This document shows positions 6,514-15,229 of a DNA stretch of 23,751 bases, piece by piece. The stretch covers positions 1 to 23,751 of the forward strand of contig JADGEP010000008.1 of the NCBI GenBank assembly GCA_016744275.1, in the 5' to 3' direction. The position numbers and the translations under genes were made by a program. Positions within the stretch are counted from its first letter, which is position 1, and every line of letters starts with the position of its first letter. The notes below the pieces were generated by a model. It saw only the letters and a list, made by a program, of their open reading frames with translations. It made no database searches and was not told where the DNA came from. This stretch comes from Candidatus Krumholzibacteriia bacterium (GTDB lineage: Bacteria; Krumholzibacteriota; Krumholzibacteriia; LZORAL124-64-63).

Positions 6514-7168
6514 CAGCTATCCGGTGTGCAACTTCGTCAACCGTGCCCAAACCGTCGATTTCGGCCAGAGGGAAGTGTTCCTCCAGCGTCCAGGCAGCAG
6601 GCAATGTCTTCTTGCGGAAGACTTCAAGTCTATGCCGGATAGTCTCTTCGGTATCGTCAGCACGTTGGTACAAGGCCGCCTTCGCGCGTTCTTCATCCTT
6701 CGAGTTTCCGCAGAACGGACAGTAGGTCGGGGTCACATTGCCCAGACCCGTGAGGTTCATGACCTCATTGCAAACTCGGCACGTGATTCGGCCCGCCAAA
6801 CGGCGAACAATCTCGTCGGCGGGGGCACGGATCACCAGAATCTTATCGATTCCCTGATCAAGTTCCTTCAGCAGCTTCGCAAATTCGGCGGCCTGAAACG
6901 CGGTGCGCGGGAAGCCGTCAAGCAACCAACCGTCCACCACATCATCCTGGCTGAGACGATCTCTGATCAATTCCATCATCAGATCATCGCCAACCAGGTC
7001 ACCGGCATTCATGACGACCTGAACTTTTTTGCCCAATTCGGTCCCACGGCGAATCGCCCCGCGCAGGATATCTCCGGTCGAAATATGGACGATCTTGCGA
7101 TCTTCGACAATCCAATGGGACTGCGTCCCCTTACCCACACCCGGAGGCCCCATGATGACAATGTTCAC
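6500..7168 (-). CDS. adk: adenylate kinase with zinc-binding LID
   Basis: Adenylate kinase interconverts ATP, AMP and ADP in the cytosol. Its length is 222 residues. The P-loop GPPGVGKGT is at 7-15, the AMP-binding ISTGDILRGA at 29-38, and DGFPRT at 84-89. The LID carries C130-X2-C133 and C150-X2-C153, a four-Cys zinc site as in Gram-positive enzymes and not the hydrogen-bonded LID of E. coli. The start is GTG with GGAGG seven bases upstream. It begins four bases after the secY stop and overlaps map at its 3' end, the widespread secY-adk-map arrangement. Confidence 0.98.
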   Translation of the reverse strand: MNIVIMGPPGVGKGTQSHWIVEDRKIVHISTGDILRGAIRRGTELGKKVQVVMNAGDLVGDDLMMELIRDRLSQDDVVDGWLLDGFPRTAFQAAEFAKLLKELDQGIDKILVIRAPADEIVRRLAGRITCRVCNEVMNLTGLGNVTPTYCPFCGNSKDEERAKAALYQRADDTEETIRHRLEVFRKKTLPAAWTLEEHFPLAEIDGLGTVDEVAHRIADVLE

Positions 7169-7172
7169 CGCT

Positions 7173-8477
<1,305 letters not shown>

Positions 8478-8515
8478 AGCAAAGCTTCCTTTTTCTGGAC
8501 GTTACCCGGTAACAC

Positions 8516-8965
8516 TCAACCAGTGACGGTGACCGAACCACCGGCGGCTTCCACCGCGGCGACGGCCGTCTTACTGGCTTTGGCGACTTCGATCTGGAAA
8601 GACTTCTCAACCTTGCCCCGACCCAGCAATTTCACCGGGCGGTTGGGGTACTTTACCAAGCCGGCTGCAGCGAGCGACGCCGCATCCACCTTGGCGCCCG
8701 CGTCGAGCCGAGCTTCCAGGTCGTCCAGGTTAACCAGTTGGAACGATTTCTTGAAAATGTTGGTAAAACCGCGCTTAGGCAGACGCCGGTTCAGGGGCAT
8801 CTGGCCACCTTCGAACCAGGGCGGGATGCCACCACCGGAGCGGGCTTTCTGTCCCTTGTGCCCACGGCCACCGGTCTTGCCCGTGCCGGAGCCCGGACCA
8901 CGACCACGCCGTTTCTTGTCTCGGTTGGCACCCTTGGGCGCGCCGATGTTGTTCAGCTTAAGCAT
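8516..8965 (-). CDS. rplO: 50S ribosomal protein L15
   Basis: L15 is a large-subunit assembly protein with a long Gly/Arg-rich N-terminal extension that enters the 23S rRNA core. Its length is 149 residues. The motifs are MLKLNNIGAPKGA, RRGRGPGSGTGKTGGRGHKG, GGQMPLNRRLPKRGF and a C-terminal globular part with KLLGRGKVEKSFQIEV. It follows rpmD by two bases and precedes secY by 38 bases, so it is very probably coupled to rpmD. Confidence 0.97.
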   Translation of the reverse strand: MLKLNNIGAPKGANRDKKRRGRGPGSGTGKTGGRGHKGQKARSGGGIPPWFEGGQMPLNRRLPKRGFTNIFKKSFQLVNLDDLEARLDAGAKVDAASLAAAGLVKYPNRPVKLLGRGKVEKSFQIEVAKASKTAVAAVEAAGGSVTVTG

Positions 8966-8967
8966 GA

Positions 8968-9153
8968 CTACTCCACCTCTTCCACGTTCACGAGATGGCG
9001 CACTTTGAACACCATGCCGCGTATCGCGGGAGTATCGTTCTTAATGACGAAGGTCTGATGGCGTTTCAAACCGATCGACTCAATGATGCGGCGTTGCTTC
9101 TCGGGTCGACCGATCAGACTGCGCACCTGGGTAATTTTCAATTTGGCACTCAT
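8968..9153 (-). CDS. rpmD: 50S ribosomal protein L30
   Basis: L30 is a small bacterial-type protein of 61 residues on the large-subunit surface. The sequence shows KLKITQVRSLIGRPEKQRR, then the GLKRHQTFVIKNDTPAIRGM segment typical of L30, and ends VRHLVNVEEVE. It lies five bases after the rpsE stop and two bases before rplO, in the standard spc order. Many phyla lack L30, so its presence is a minor taxonomic clue. Confidence 0.96.
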   Translation of the reverse strand: MSAKLKITQVRSLIGRPEKQRRIIESIGLKRHQTFVIKNDTPAIRGMVFKVRHLVNVEEVE

Positions 9154-9158
9154 GACGC

Positions 9159-9935
9159 TTAGGACTCCTTGGTCTCGGTATCAGCGGCTGCCTCAGGCGC
9201 CGTTTCAACCGGAGCTTCAACCGGGGCTGCAGCACGTTCGGCCCGTTTGGGCAGACCCAAGACTTCAGGCACGGACAGGCCACGCTTGGCCGCAAAATCC
9301 TCGACCGTGCGCAGCTGCTTTAAGCCGTCCATCGTGGCTTTCGTCACGTTGTTCGGGTTGCGCGAACCCAGCTGTTTGGTCAGGATGTTCTTCACGCCAG
9401 CGGCCTCAAGAATAGCGCGCACACCACCGGCAGCGATAACACCGGTACCAGGGCTGGCGGGCTTGAGCAGCACGCGGCTGGCGCCGAAGCGACCGATCAC
9501 CTGGTAAGGGATCGTATCGTTCAGCATCGGCACCGTGATCTGCACAGCGCGGGCGCTCTCGCCACCCTTGCGGATCGCGTCGGCGATTTCATTGGCTTTG
9601 CCCATCGCGACGCCAACCTTGCCCTTGCCGTCACCAACGGTGACGATGGCACTGAAGCTGAAACGTCGACCGCCCTTGACCACTTTGGCCACGCGGTTGA
9701 TGTTGATCACGTTTTCGTGCATGTCCGAGGCTTGGTCGCGTCCACCGCGTCCACCAGGGCCTCCGGGGCGTCCACCACGACCACCAGGGCCTCCGGGGCC
9801 GCCAGGACCGCGTCCACCAGGACCGCCGGGTCCACGTCCGCCAGGACCACCAGGTCCACGTCCGCCAGGTCCTCCAGGACCGCGTCCACCAGGACCGCCG
9901 GCACCACCAGGTCGTTGATTCGAATAATCCGCCAT
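9159..9935 (-). CDS. rpsE: 30S ribosomal protein S5 with Gly/Pro/Arg-rich N-terminal tail
   Basis: S5 helps form the mRNA entry channel with S3 and S4 and affects decoding fidelity. The canonical part begins near residue 75 (ENVININRVAKVVKGGRRFS) and continues with VGDGKGKVGVAMGKANE, ASPGTGVIAAGGVRAILE and GSRNPNNVTKATMDGL. Before it, residues 9-66 are a low-complexity tail built on the octapeptide RGPGGPGG repeated about four times, then GGRGGRPGG. The last 30 residues form an Ala/Glu/Pro tail. Total length is 258, against 166 in E. coli. The ATG at 9935 has AGGAG eight bases upstream; the ATG at 9953 does not fit as well. It lies between rplR and rpmD. Confidence 0.96.
   Translation of the reverse strand: MADYSNQRPGGAGGPGGRGPGGPGGRGPGGPGGRGPGGPGGRGPGGPGGPGGRGGRPGGPGGRGGRDQASDMHENVININRVAKVVKGGRRFSFSAIVTVGDGKGKVGVAMGKANEIADAIRKGGESARAVQITVPMLNDTIPYQVIGRFGASRVLLKPASPGTGVIAAGGVRAILEAAGVKNILTKQLGSRNPNNVTKATMDGLKQLRTVEDFAAKRGLSVPEVLGLPKRAERAAAPVEAPVETAPEAAADTETKES
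9738..9911 (-). repeat. in-frame repeats coding the S5 Gly/Pro/Arg tail
   Basis: This stretch inside rpsE consists of degenerate 24-base units (eight codons, RGPGGPGG) plus shorter variants, all with Gly, Pro and Arg codons. Periodicity matches the codon frame, synonymous changes occur between units, and there are no stops. It is therefore a coding repeat and not a CRISPR or intergenic repeat. Such repeats can change length by slippage. Confidence 0.85.
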
Positions 9936-10030
9936 CTGAATTGCTCCTGTCATGATTGCCTTTTCCCACCTCGGGCAGGACCGGCAACCGGTAAGACCTA
10001 GACTTCTCTAAAGATCTTCACTCTAAAGAT

Positions 10031-10405
10031 CTAGACTTCGATTCCGCCATCCCTGAGCCCGCGGGCCAGGGCAGCAATACGCCCATGGTAGAGATAACCG
10101 CTGCGGTCAAAGACCATGCTGGTGATCCCTTTTTCTTTCGCCTCATCAGCCAAAGCACGTCCCACGTTATAGGAGACCGAGCACTTGCCGGCGATTCCTT
10201 CGGGAGCTTCGACTGCCGCAGCCTTGGTGCCGTTCGAAGACAGCAAAGTCGACCGCGTCAGGTCATCAACGACCTGGGCGTAGATGTTCTTGTGGCTGCG
10301 GGTGATGGTCACCCGGGGCCGTTCTGCGGTTCCAGAAACTTTCTTGCGGATAGCAATCTTCCGCTTTTTTCTGATCTGAATCCGCTTTTTTGCGACACTA
10401 CTCAT
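10031..10405 (-). CDS. rplR: 50S ribosomal protein L18
   Basis: L18 binds 5S rRNA together with L5 and joins it to the central protuberance. Its length is 124 residues. It begins with a Lys/Arg-rich segment (RIQIRKKRKIAIRKKVSG), followed by ERPRVTITRSHKNIYAQVVDD and the C-terminal VFDRSGYLYHGRIAALARGLRDGGIEV. GAGAGG precedes the ATG. It lies 31 bases after rplF. The 95-base gap to rpsE holds a short direct repeat of CTAAAGATCT-type sequence and nothing else that I can interpret. Confidence 0.97.
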   Translation of the reverse strand: MSSVAKKRIQIRKKRKIAIRKKVSGTAERPRVTITRSHKNIYAQVVDDLTRSTLLSSNGTKAAAVEAPEGIAGKCSVSYNVGRALADEAKEKGITSMVFDRSGYLYHGRIAALARGLRDGGIEV

Positions 10406-10436
10406 TGTTCACACCTCTCGACCGGTTACCCGGTGC

Positions 10437-10976
10437 TTACTTACCGGCGGCCTTACCGGCCTTCCTGATAACCTCTTCACCCACGTACCGGATGCCCTTG
10501 CCTTTGTACGGCTCAGGCTTGCGATAAGCGCGAATCTCGGCTGCCACTTGACCAACCTTCTGCTTGTCGACACCAGACACATCAATGTGGGTGTTGTCGG
10601 GGCAGTTGATCGAAATGCCAGCAGGAATGGGATACTCCACCGGGTGGCTGAACTGCAGCTGCAGATCCAGGACCTTACCCTTGACGGCGGCACGGTAACC
10701 CACACCAATGATTTCCAGCTTCTTGACGAATCCCTCGGTCACACCAACGATTTGATTAGCCACCAGAGCGCGCACCAGACCATGATTGGCCTTGACGGGC
10801 TTGGACTCGTTGGGGCGGGTGATCGTCAGCACGCCATCTTTTTCCTCGAAAGCCAAGCCTCCGGGAATGTGCTGGGTGTGCTCACCCTTGGGCCCCTTAA
10901 CCACCGAGGTGTTGCCGTCGATTTTGACGGTCACTCCGGCCGGAATGGGGATTGGGCTATTTCCAATGCGAGACAT
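10437..10976 (-). CDS. rplF: 50S ribosomal protein L6
   Basis: L6 lies near the sarcin-ricin loop and the factor-binding site of the large subunit. The 179-residue product begins MSRIGNSPIPIPAGVTVKID and contains the tandem L6 folds. The signature PEPYKGKGIRYVGEEVIRKAGK is at the C-terminus. It follows rpsH after 66 bases and precedes rplR by 31 bases, the usual spc order. Length and motifs are normal. Confidence 0.98.
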   Translation of the reverse strand: MSRIGNSPIPIPAGVTVKIDGNTSVVKGPKGEHTQHIPGGLAFEEKDGVLTITRPNESKPVKANHGLVRALVANQIVGVTEGFVKKLEIIGVGYRAAVKGKVLDLQLQFSHPVEYPIPAGISINCPDNTHIDVSGVDKQKVGQVAAEIRAYRKPEPYKGKGIRYVGEEVIRKAGKAAGK

Positions 10977-11042
10977 TGCTCACTCCTCCGCAAATTCAAG
11001 ATCAACTGATGTAGTCAGCCAATGACCGTAGTCAGACCGTGA

Positions 11043-11450
11043 CTACCAGACTTCACAAAGCACTTCGCCGCCAACGCCCCGCATCCGGCACTGGTGACCA
11101 GTGAGGATGCCCTGATTTGTCGACAGGATGGAGATTCCATACCCACCGCAAACTTTCGGGATGTTGTCTTTGCCGGCAAAAATACGGCGTCCGGGGCGGC
11201 TGATCCGATTGATCCCCTCGATGACGCCGATGCGCTTGCCTTCCTTATTGTAGTACTTCAGGAAGCAGCGCAATGTGCCCTGGGCGTTGTCGTCCACGAT
11301 TTCGAACTTGTCAATGTAGCCCTGCTCTACGAGCAACTGGGCCATGGCCTGCTTCTGGTTGGAAGCAGGAATCTGCACCCGACGGTGTCCCGCCTGTGTG
11401 GCGTTACGGATGCGGGTCAGCATATCCGCAATGGGATCTGTCATACTCAT
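11043..11450 (-). CDS. rpsH: 30S ribosomal protein S8
   Basis: S8 is a primary binder of the 16S central domain and in E. coli represses the spc operon by binding mRNA. The 135-residue product starts MSMTDPIADMLTRIRNA, almost identical to the E. coli start. It ends with YGISILSTNQGILTGHQCRM, then GVGGEVLCEVW. The ATG at 11450 has AGGAG nine bases upstream. An in-frame reading to 11639 merely runs through rpsZ in another frame and has no homology. It lies 22 bases after rpsZ. Confidence 0.97.
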   Translation of the reverse strand: MSMTDPIADMLTRIRNATQAGHRRVQIPASNQKQAMAQLLVEQGYIDKFEIVDDNAQGTLRCFLKYYNKEGKRIGVIEGINRISRPGRRIFAGKDNIPKVCGGYGISILSTNQGILTGHQCRMRGVGGEVLCEVW

Positions 11451-11472
11451 CGCTTTTAGCTCCTGGTTCTCT

Positions 11473-11658
11473 TTACCAACTGGCCTTGGTGACACCCGGG
11501 ATGTCACCGCTGAGGGCGAGTTGCCGGAAACAGATACGGCACATGCCGAACTTCCTGATGAATCCTCGGGGCCGTCCACAACGGCGGCACCGGTTGTAAG
11601 CCCGAACCTTAAATTTGGGCTTCCTTCCAGCCTTGGCAATCAATGATTTCCTGGCCAA
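11473..11658 (-). CDS. rpsZ: 30S ribosomal protein S14, zinc-binding type Z
   Basis: S14 is in the 30S head near S3 and S10. This 61-residue version is the short, zinc-binding form: C24-X2-C27 and C40-X2-C43 (NRCRRCGRPRG, MCRICFRQLA). It ends with GDIPGVTKASW, as in Thermus, Bacillus and many other phyla. The long zinc-free form of E. coli is about 100 residues. It lies 13 bases after rplE and 22 bases before rpsH. Confidence 0.97.
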   Translation of the reverse strand: MARKSLIAKAGRKPKFKVRAYNRCRRCGRPRGFIRKFGMCRICFRQLALSGDIPGVTKASW

Positions 11659-11671
11659 AACTTACTCCTCC

Positions 11672-12220
11672 TTAGCGCCTGAACGGCATTCCCAGAAGGC
11701 TCAGCATTTCGCGGCCTTCCTCGTCATTCGTGGCGGTGGTAACAATCGTCACATTCATTCCGCGAGCTTCGTCGACCTTGTCGTACTCAATCTCGGGAAA
11801 GATAAGCTGATCCTTCAGTCCCATGGTGTAGTCGCCGGCGCCACTGAGGCGAGTCGACACACCGCGGAAATCCCTGATACGCGGCAGAGCCACGTTGATG
11901 AACCTGTCCAGAAACTCCCACATATGGCGATCGCGCAGAGTGACGCGGGCACCGATCTCCACGCCTTCGCGGAGCTTGAAGTTCGAGATGGACTTGCGAG
12001 CCTTGGTTTTCACAGCTTTCTGACCAGTAATGGCCTCCAGCTCAGCCACGGCACTCTCAAGAATCTTGGGATTTGTTTGAGCCTTGCCCAATCCCATGTT
12101 GATCACGACTTTGACCGGTCGCGGAATCTGCATCGAGCTCGTGTAAGCGAACTTCTCCTGCAGTGCCGCAGCGGTCGTCGTTTCGTACTGTTCCCTCATG
12201 CGAGGTTTGGCAGCAGCCAT
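11672..12220 (-). CDS. rplE: 50S ribosomal protein L5
   Basis: L5 binds 5S rRNA and contacts S13 across the subunit interface. Its length is 182 residues. The motifs are QIPRPVKVVINMGLGKA, TGQKAVKTKARKSISNFKLR, RDRMWEFL-like LRDRHMWEFLDRFINVALPR, and a C-terminal EGREMLSLLGMPFRR. GGAGG lies eight bases before the ATG. Unusually, a 183-base gap separates it from rplX, whereas other spc genes here are nearly contiguous. Confidence 0.97.
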   Translation of the reverse strand: MAAAKPRMREQYETTTAAALQEKFAYTSSMQIPRPVKVVINMGLGKAQTNPKILESAVAELEAITGQKAVKTKARKSISNFKLREGVEIGARVTLRDRHMWEFLDRFINVALPRIRDFRGVSTRLSGAGDYTMGLKDQLIFPEIEYDKVDEARGMNVTIVTTATNDEEGREMLSLLGMPFRR

Positions 12221-12403
12221 TGTTCAATCCTCCAGCAGCGCAAAGCGCGTTTTCGTTCCGGGGCCGTCCGTCATTGGGGATACCCGGACTTCTCATTCGA
12301 CTTCTGTTCGACCAATTGGTCATCACGAAATCCCCGTTAAACCGGTGCCTCGTGTGTTCCTAATCCGAAATTTCGGCATACCGGAATTTCAGAAAAATCC
12401 AGT
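12221..12403 (-). promoter_or_regulatory. 183-nt untranslated leader before rplE, possible mRNA control site
   Basis: No gene is visible in this gap on either strand. The minus-strand RNA can form a hairpin near its 5' end (GAAATT-C-CGG-TATG-CCG-A-AATTTC), and there is a perfect palindrome GACCAATTGGTC at 12310-12321. In E. coli, S8 represses the spc operon by binding around the start of rplE. The location therefore suggests a similar feedback site or an internal promoter, but I cannot match the S8-binding consensus and see no clear -35/-10 pair. Confidence 0.3.
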
Positions 12404-12718
12404 CTAGTCGTTCAGCATCTCGCCGCTTTTTTTGCTCACACGAGCGCGGCTGCCATCTGAAAGCTGATCCTTCCCAATGCGCGTCGGCTTGCTCGTATTC
12501 GGGCAAACCAGCATGACGTTGGATGCGTTGATCGGAGCTTCCTTTTCGATGATCCCGCCTTGGGGAACATCTTTGCTCGCACGGGTGTGACGCTTGATCA
12601 TATTGACCTTTTCGACAATCACGCGGTCGGAGTCGGGAAAGACCTTGAGGATCTTGCCTTCCTTACCCTTGTCGTTGCCACTCATCACGCGAACCATATC
12701 ATTCTTGCGGATTCTCAT
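12404..12718 (-). CDS. rplX: 50S ribosomal protein L24
   Basis: L24 is an assembly initiator that binds the 5' part of 23S rRNA near the tunnel exit. Its length is 104 residues. The KOW motif is at the N-terminus (IRKNDMVRVMSGNDKGKEG, then ILKVFPDSDRVIVEKVNM), followed by PQGGIIEKEAPINASNVML. The ATG shares one base with the rplN stop (TAATG), so the two are translationally coupled. It is followed by an unusually long gap before rplE. Confidence 0.97.
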   Translation of the reverse strand: MRIRKNDMVRVMSGNDKGKEGKILKVFPDSDRVIVEKVNMIKRHTRASKDVPQGGIIEKEAPINASNVMLVCPNTSKPTRIGKDQLSDGSRARVSKKSGEMLND

Positions 12719-13089
12719 TACAGAACCTCCGGCGCAAGGGAGACGATCTTCATGAATTTCTTGCTGCGCAGCTCACGTGCCACCGGGCCAAAGATGCGAG
12801 TGCCCACGGGCTCCTGGCTTTCTTCAGCAAGGATCACCGCAGCGTTGTCGCTGAACCGGATGTAGGAACCGTCCTTGCGGCCGATCTCCTTCTTAGTCCG
12901 AACAACCACGCACTTGACGACCTGGCCTTTTTTCACGTTGCCGTTGGGGATGGCCGACTTCACAGACGCGACAATGACATCGCCCACCCGTGCGTAACGC
13001 CGACGCGTTCCACCCAGCACCCGGATACATTCGCAGACCTTGGCCCCCGAATTATCCGCAACTGTCAATTTTGTAGATTCCTGAATCAT
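12718..13089 (-). CDS. rplN: 50S ribosomal protein L14
   Basis: L14 sits at the subunit interface and makes bridges with 16S rRNA. The 123-residue product has the full family length. Signatures are MIQESTKLTVADNSGAKVC, GDVIVASVKSAIPNGNVKKG and VRTKKEIGRKDGSYIRFSDN. It is the first gene of the spc segment. It lies 32 bases after rpsQ and overlaps rplX by one base. Confidence 0.98.
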   Translation of the reverse strand: MIQESTKLTVADNSGAKVCECIRVLGGTRRRYARVGDVIVASVKSAIPNGNVKKGQVVKCVVVRTKKEIGRKDGSYIRFSDNAAVILAEESQEPVGTRIFGPVARELRSKKFMKIVSLAPEVL

Positions 13090-13121
13090 TGTTCCATTCC
13101 TTACAGGCTACCGGTGAGTAG

Positions 13122-13388
13122 CTACTTGGCCTTTTCAAGAATTTCCGCGACCCGCCAGCGCTTGGTCTTGGACAGGGGACGGATGGCCATGACTTTCACG
13201 ACATCGCCTTCCCGGCATTCGTTCTCCGCATCGTGGGCGACCAACTTGGCCGTCCTGGTGATGATCCGCTTGTAAAGCGGGTGCGGAAACCGGCGCCGGA
13301 TCTTGATGACCACCGTCTGGTCCATTTTGGACGAGACGACCTGGCCGATCCGGACTGCTCTCAGGTTACGTTCGGTGTTACCCATCAT
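13122..13388 (-). CDS. rpsQ: 30S ribosomal protein S17
   Basis: S17 is a primary 16S-binding OB-fold protein. It has 88 residues. The family motifs are VGQVVSSKMDQTVVIKI-like IGQVVSSKMDQTVVIKI, HPLYKRIITRTAKLVAHD and GDVVKVMAIRPLSKTKRWRV. Two adjacent ATGs (13388 and 13385) both have acceptable spacing to GGGAG, so the start could be one codon later. It ends the S10 segment after rpmC, with 52 bases before it and 32 after it. Confidence 0.97.
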   Translation of the reverse strand: MMGNTERNLRAVRIGQVVSSKMDQTVVIKIRRRFPHPLYKRIITRTAKLVAHDAENECREGDVVKVMAIRPLSKTKRWRVAEILEKAK

Positions 13389-13440
13389 TCGCTCTCCCTG
13401 GCTCCGGCTCGCTTTCGCGCCCAGGCCAATGACCTATTCC

Positions 13441-13635
13441 CTACAGGGCGGCCCGCTTCTCAGTGATGACAGTGTTGATAACCGCGATTTCCCGGCGCGC
13501 ATGACGCACCTGCAACGGGTTATCCATCTGACGCATGTTGAGCTGAATCTTCATCGTCATCAGCTCTTCGGATTTTTCGGTCAAGAGGCTTTCGAGCTCC
13601 TCGAGCGGCAAATCGCGCAGTTCCTGGGCTTTCAT
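13441..13635 (-). CDS. rpmC: 50S ribosomal protein L29
   Basis: L29 is a two-helix protein at the tunnel exit that helps dock the signal recognition particle and trigger factor. The 64 residues start MKAQELRDLPLEELESLLTE and include NMRQMDNPLQVRHARREIA, the family signature. The ATG at 13635 has GGAGAG seven bases upstream. A longer in-frame reading to 13695 overlaps rplP and has no homology. It starts four bases after the rplP stop, so it is probably coupled. Confidence 0.97.
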   Translation of the reverse strand: MKAQELRDLPLEELESLLTEKSEELMTMKIQLNMRQMDNPLQVRHARREIAVINTVITEKRAAL

Positions 13636-13639
13636 TTTG

Positions 13640-14053
13640 CTACTCTCCAGTCCGACTGATGATCCGGGTCTTGAACGGCAACTTGGCCGCGCCAAGGCTC
13701 AGAGCCTTCTTCGCAGTTTCCAACTCAACGCCGTTGATCTCAAACAGGATCCGACCCGGTTTCACGACCGCCACCCAATACTCGGGGGCACCCTTACCCT
13801 TACCCATGCGGGTTTCGGCAGGCTTCATCGTGATGGGCTTGTCCGGAAAGACCCGGATCCAAACCTGGCCAACACGTTTCATGCGGCGTGTGATGGCGAT
13901 ACGGGTTGCTTCGATCTGGCGGCTCGAAAGCCAACTGGCCTCGAGGGCCTGCAGCCCATAATCTCCAAAGGCGATGGTCGCACCGCGCCGGGCAATTCCC
14001 CGGTTGCGGCCCTTGAACATCTTCCTGAATTTGGTGCGCTTCGGCATCAACAT
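13640..14053 (-). CDS. rplP: 50S ribosomal protein L16
   Basis: L16 organises the tRNA-binding face of the large subunit near the A site. Its length is 137 residues. The signatures are MLMPKRTKFRKMFKGRNRG, VWIRVFPDKPITMKPAETRMG and GKGAPEYWVAVVKPGRILFE. The first ATG (14053) has GAGGA nine bases upstream and gives the same N-terminal length as E. coli (MLQPKRTKF). It lies 33 bases after rpsC and four bases before rpmC. Confidence 0.98.
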   Translation of the reverse strand: MLMPKRTKFRKMFKGRNRGIARRGATIAFGDYGLQALEASWLSSRQIEATRIAITRRMKRVGQVWIRVFPDKPITMKPAETRMGKGKGAPEYWVAVVKPGRILFEINGVELETAKKALSLGAAKLPFKTRIISRTGE

Positions 14054-14086
14054 GATATCTCGTCCTCTTCTTTAGAGCGTTGCCGG

Positions 14087-14761
14087 CTAGGCCCGCTGCT
14101 CGACAACCTGCTTGCGCAGTTGTTCCTTGAATTCGGCCGGGAAGATCTCACCCTTGCAGATCCAGACCTTGACGCCGATGGCGCCATACTGGGTGCGGGC
14201 AGTGCTGGTCCCGTAGTCAATATCAGCACGCAGCGTGTGCAAAGGCACACTGCCGTCGTGGTAAGACTCAATACGTGCCATTTCGGCGCCACCGAGGCGA
14301 CCGGCGCAACGGATCTTGATGCCCTTGGCACCCATCCGCATGGCCGTGGCAATGGCCTTCTTCATGGCGCGACGGAAGGCGACACGGCCTTCGAGCTGGG
14401 CAGCAATGTGGTCGGCGACCAGCGGAGCGCTCAGTTCAGGCTTCTTGACCTCTTCCACGTCCAGCTTGACGTTCTTGCCGATCATCTTCTGCAGCTCAGC
14501 GCGCAGTTGGTCAGCCTTGGTGCCCTTTTTGCCGATAACGACGCCAGGACGGCTGGTGGCCACGATGATGTTCACCTTTTCGCGGAAGCGCTTGATCTTG
14601 ACGGACTCGACTCCGGCATTACCGACCCGAGCCATCACGTACTTGCGCAGCAAAAGGTCCTCGTTCAGCCAATCAGCAAAATGCTTATCGGTGAACCAGC
14701 TCGAATTCCAGTCTTTGACGATTCCCAACCGAAAGCCGATTGGATGTGTCTTCTGACCCAT
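14087..14761 (-). CDS. rpsC: 30S ribosomal protein S3
   Basis: S3 has a KH domain and, with S4 and S5, surrounds the mRNA entry site and acts as the ribosomal helicase. Its length is 224 residues. The motifs are MGQKTHPIGFRLGIVKDWNS, SRPGVVIGKKGTKADQLRAEL (KH GXXG loop, given as SRPGVVIGKKG) and GAKGIKIRCAGRLGGAEMAR. The ATG at 14761 fits the canonical MGQK start with GGAAGG six bases away; the ATG at 14767 abuts that site. The 112-base gap upstream to rplV contains no gene or clear structure. Confidence 0.98.
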   Translation of the reverse strand: MGQKTHPIGFRLGIVKDWNSSWFTDKHFADWLNEDLLLRKYVMARVGNAGVESVKIKRFREKVNIIVATSRPGVVIGKKGTKADQLRAELQKMIGKNVKLDVEEVKKPELSAPLVADHIAAQLEGRVAFRRAMKKAIATAMRMGAKGIKIRCAGRLGGAEMARIESYHDGSVPLHTLRADIDYGTSTARTQYGAIGVKVWICKGEIFPAEFKEQLRKQVVEQRA

Positions 14762-14873
14762 GGTCATCCTTCCTTATGTCGCCCCTTTTTGAGGGCCGAC
14801 TCTACAGACTTCTGATCTGCCCCGAACCGCTCATTGAAGCGTCCGGAATTCAGGTCATTCCGTAGTCCAGCAA

Positions 14874-15215
14874 CTAAGCTTCGACTACAACCTTGATGTG
14901 GCTCGTCCGTTTCAAAATGCGGAAAGCCCGACCCTGCGCACGCGGACGAATCCGCTTCATCGTAGGGCCTTCGTCAATTCGGATCTCCTTGACGACGATC
15001 GAGGAGTTGTCCATAGCCACTTCGCCGTCGTTCTTGAACTTGACGTTGGCTGCGGCCGACAACACGACCTTCTTCAGGATTGGCGAGGCTTTCTTTGGCG
15101 TCAAAGCCAAGATACCCATCGCCTCGTCCACGCTTTTACCCCGGATCAAGTCGGCAACTTGCCGCGCCTTGCGGGCGGAGATCCGGATGTGTTTCGATGT
15201 GGCCAGAGCCTCCAT
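14874..15215 (-). CDS. rplV: 50S ribosomal protein L22
   Basis: L22 reaches into the exit tunnel with a long beta hairpin, the site of macrolide resistance mutations in other bacteria. The 113 residues include the signature ISARKARQVADLIRGKSVDE near the start and MKRIRPRAQGRAFRILKRTSH at the tunnel hairpin. The ATG at 15215 has GGAGG seven bases upstream, while the TTG at 15221 is too close to it. It lies 14 bases after rpsS. The hairpin has no obvious insertion or deletion. Confidence 0.97.
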   Translation of the reverse strand: MEALATSKHIRISARKARQVADLIRGKSVDEAMGILALTPKKASPILKKVVLSAAANVKFKNDGEVAMDNSSIVVKEIRIDEGPTMKRIRPRAQGRAFRILKRTSHIKVVVEA

Positions 15216-15229
15216 CAGCAAACCTCCAC

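Noticed and set aside
9738..9911. CRISPR-like or tandem intergenic repeat
   Set aside because: The repeat period is a multiple of three, it stays in frame inside rpsE, and there are no unique spacers.
11451..11639. N-terminal extension of S8
   Set aside because: The extra residues are read through rpsZ in another frame, and a good Shine-Dalgarno site precedes the canonical MSMTDPIADM start.
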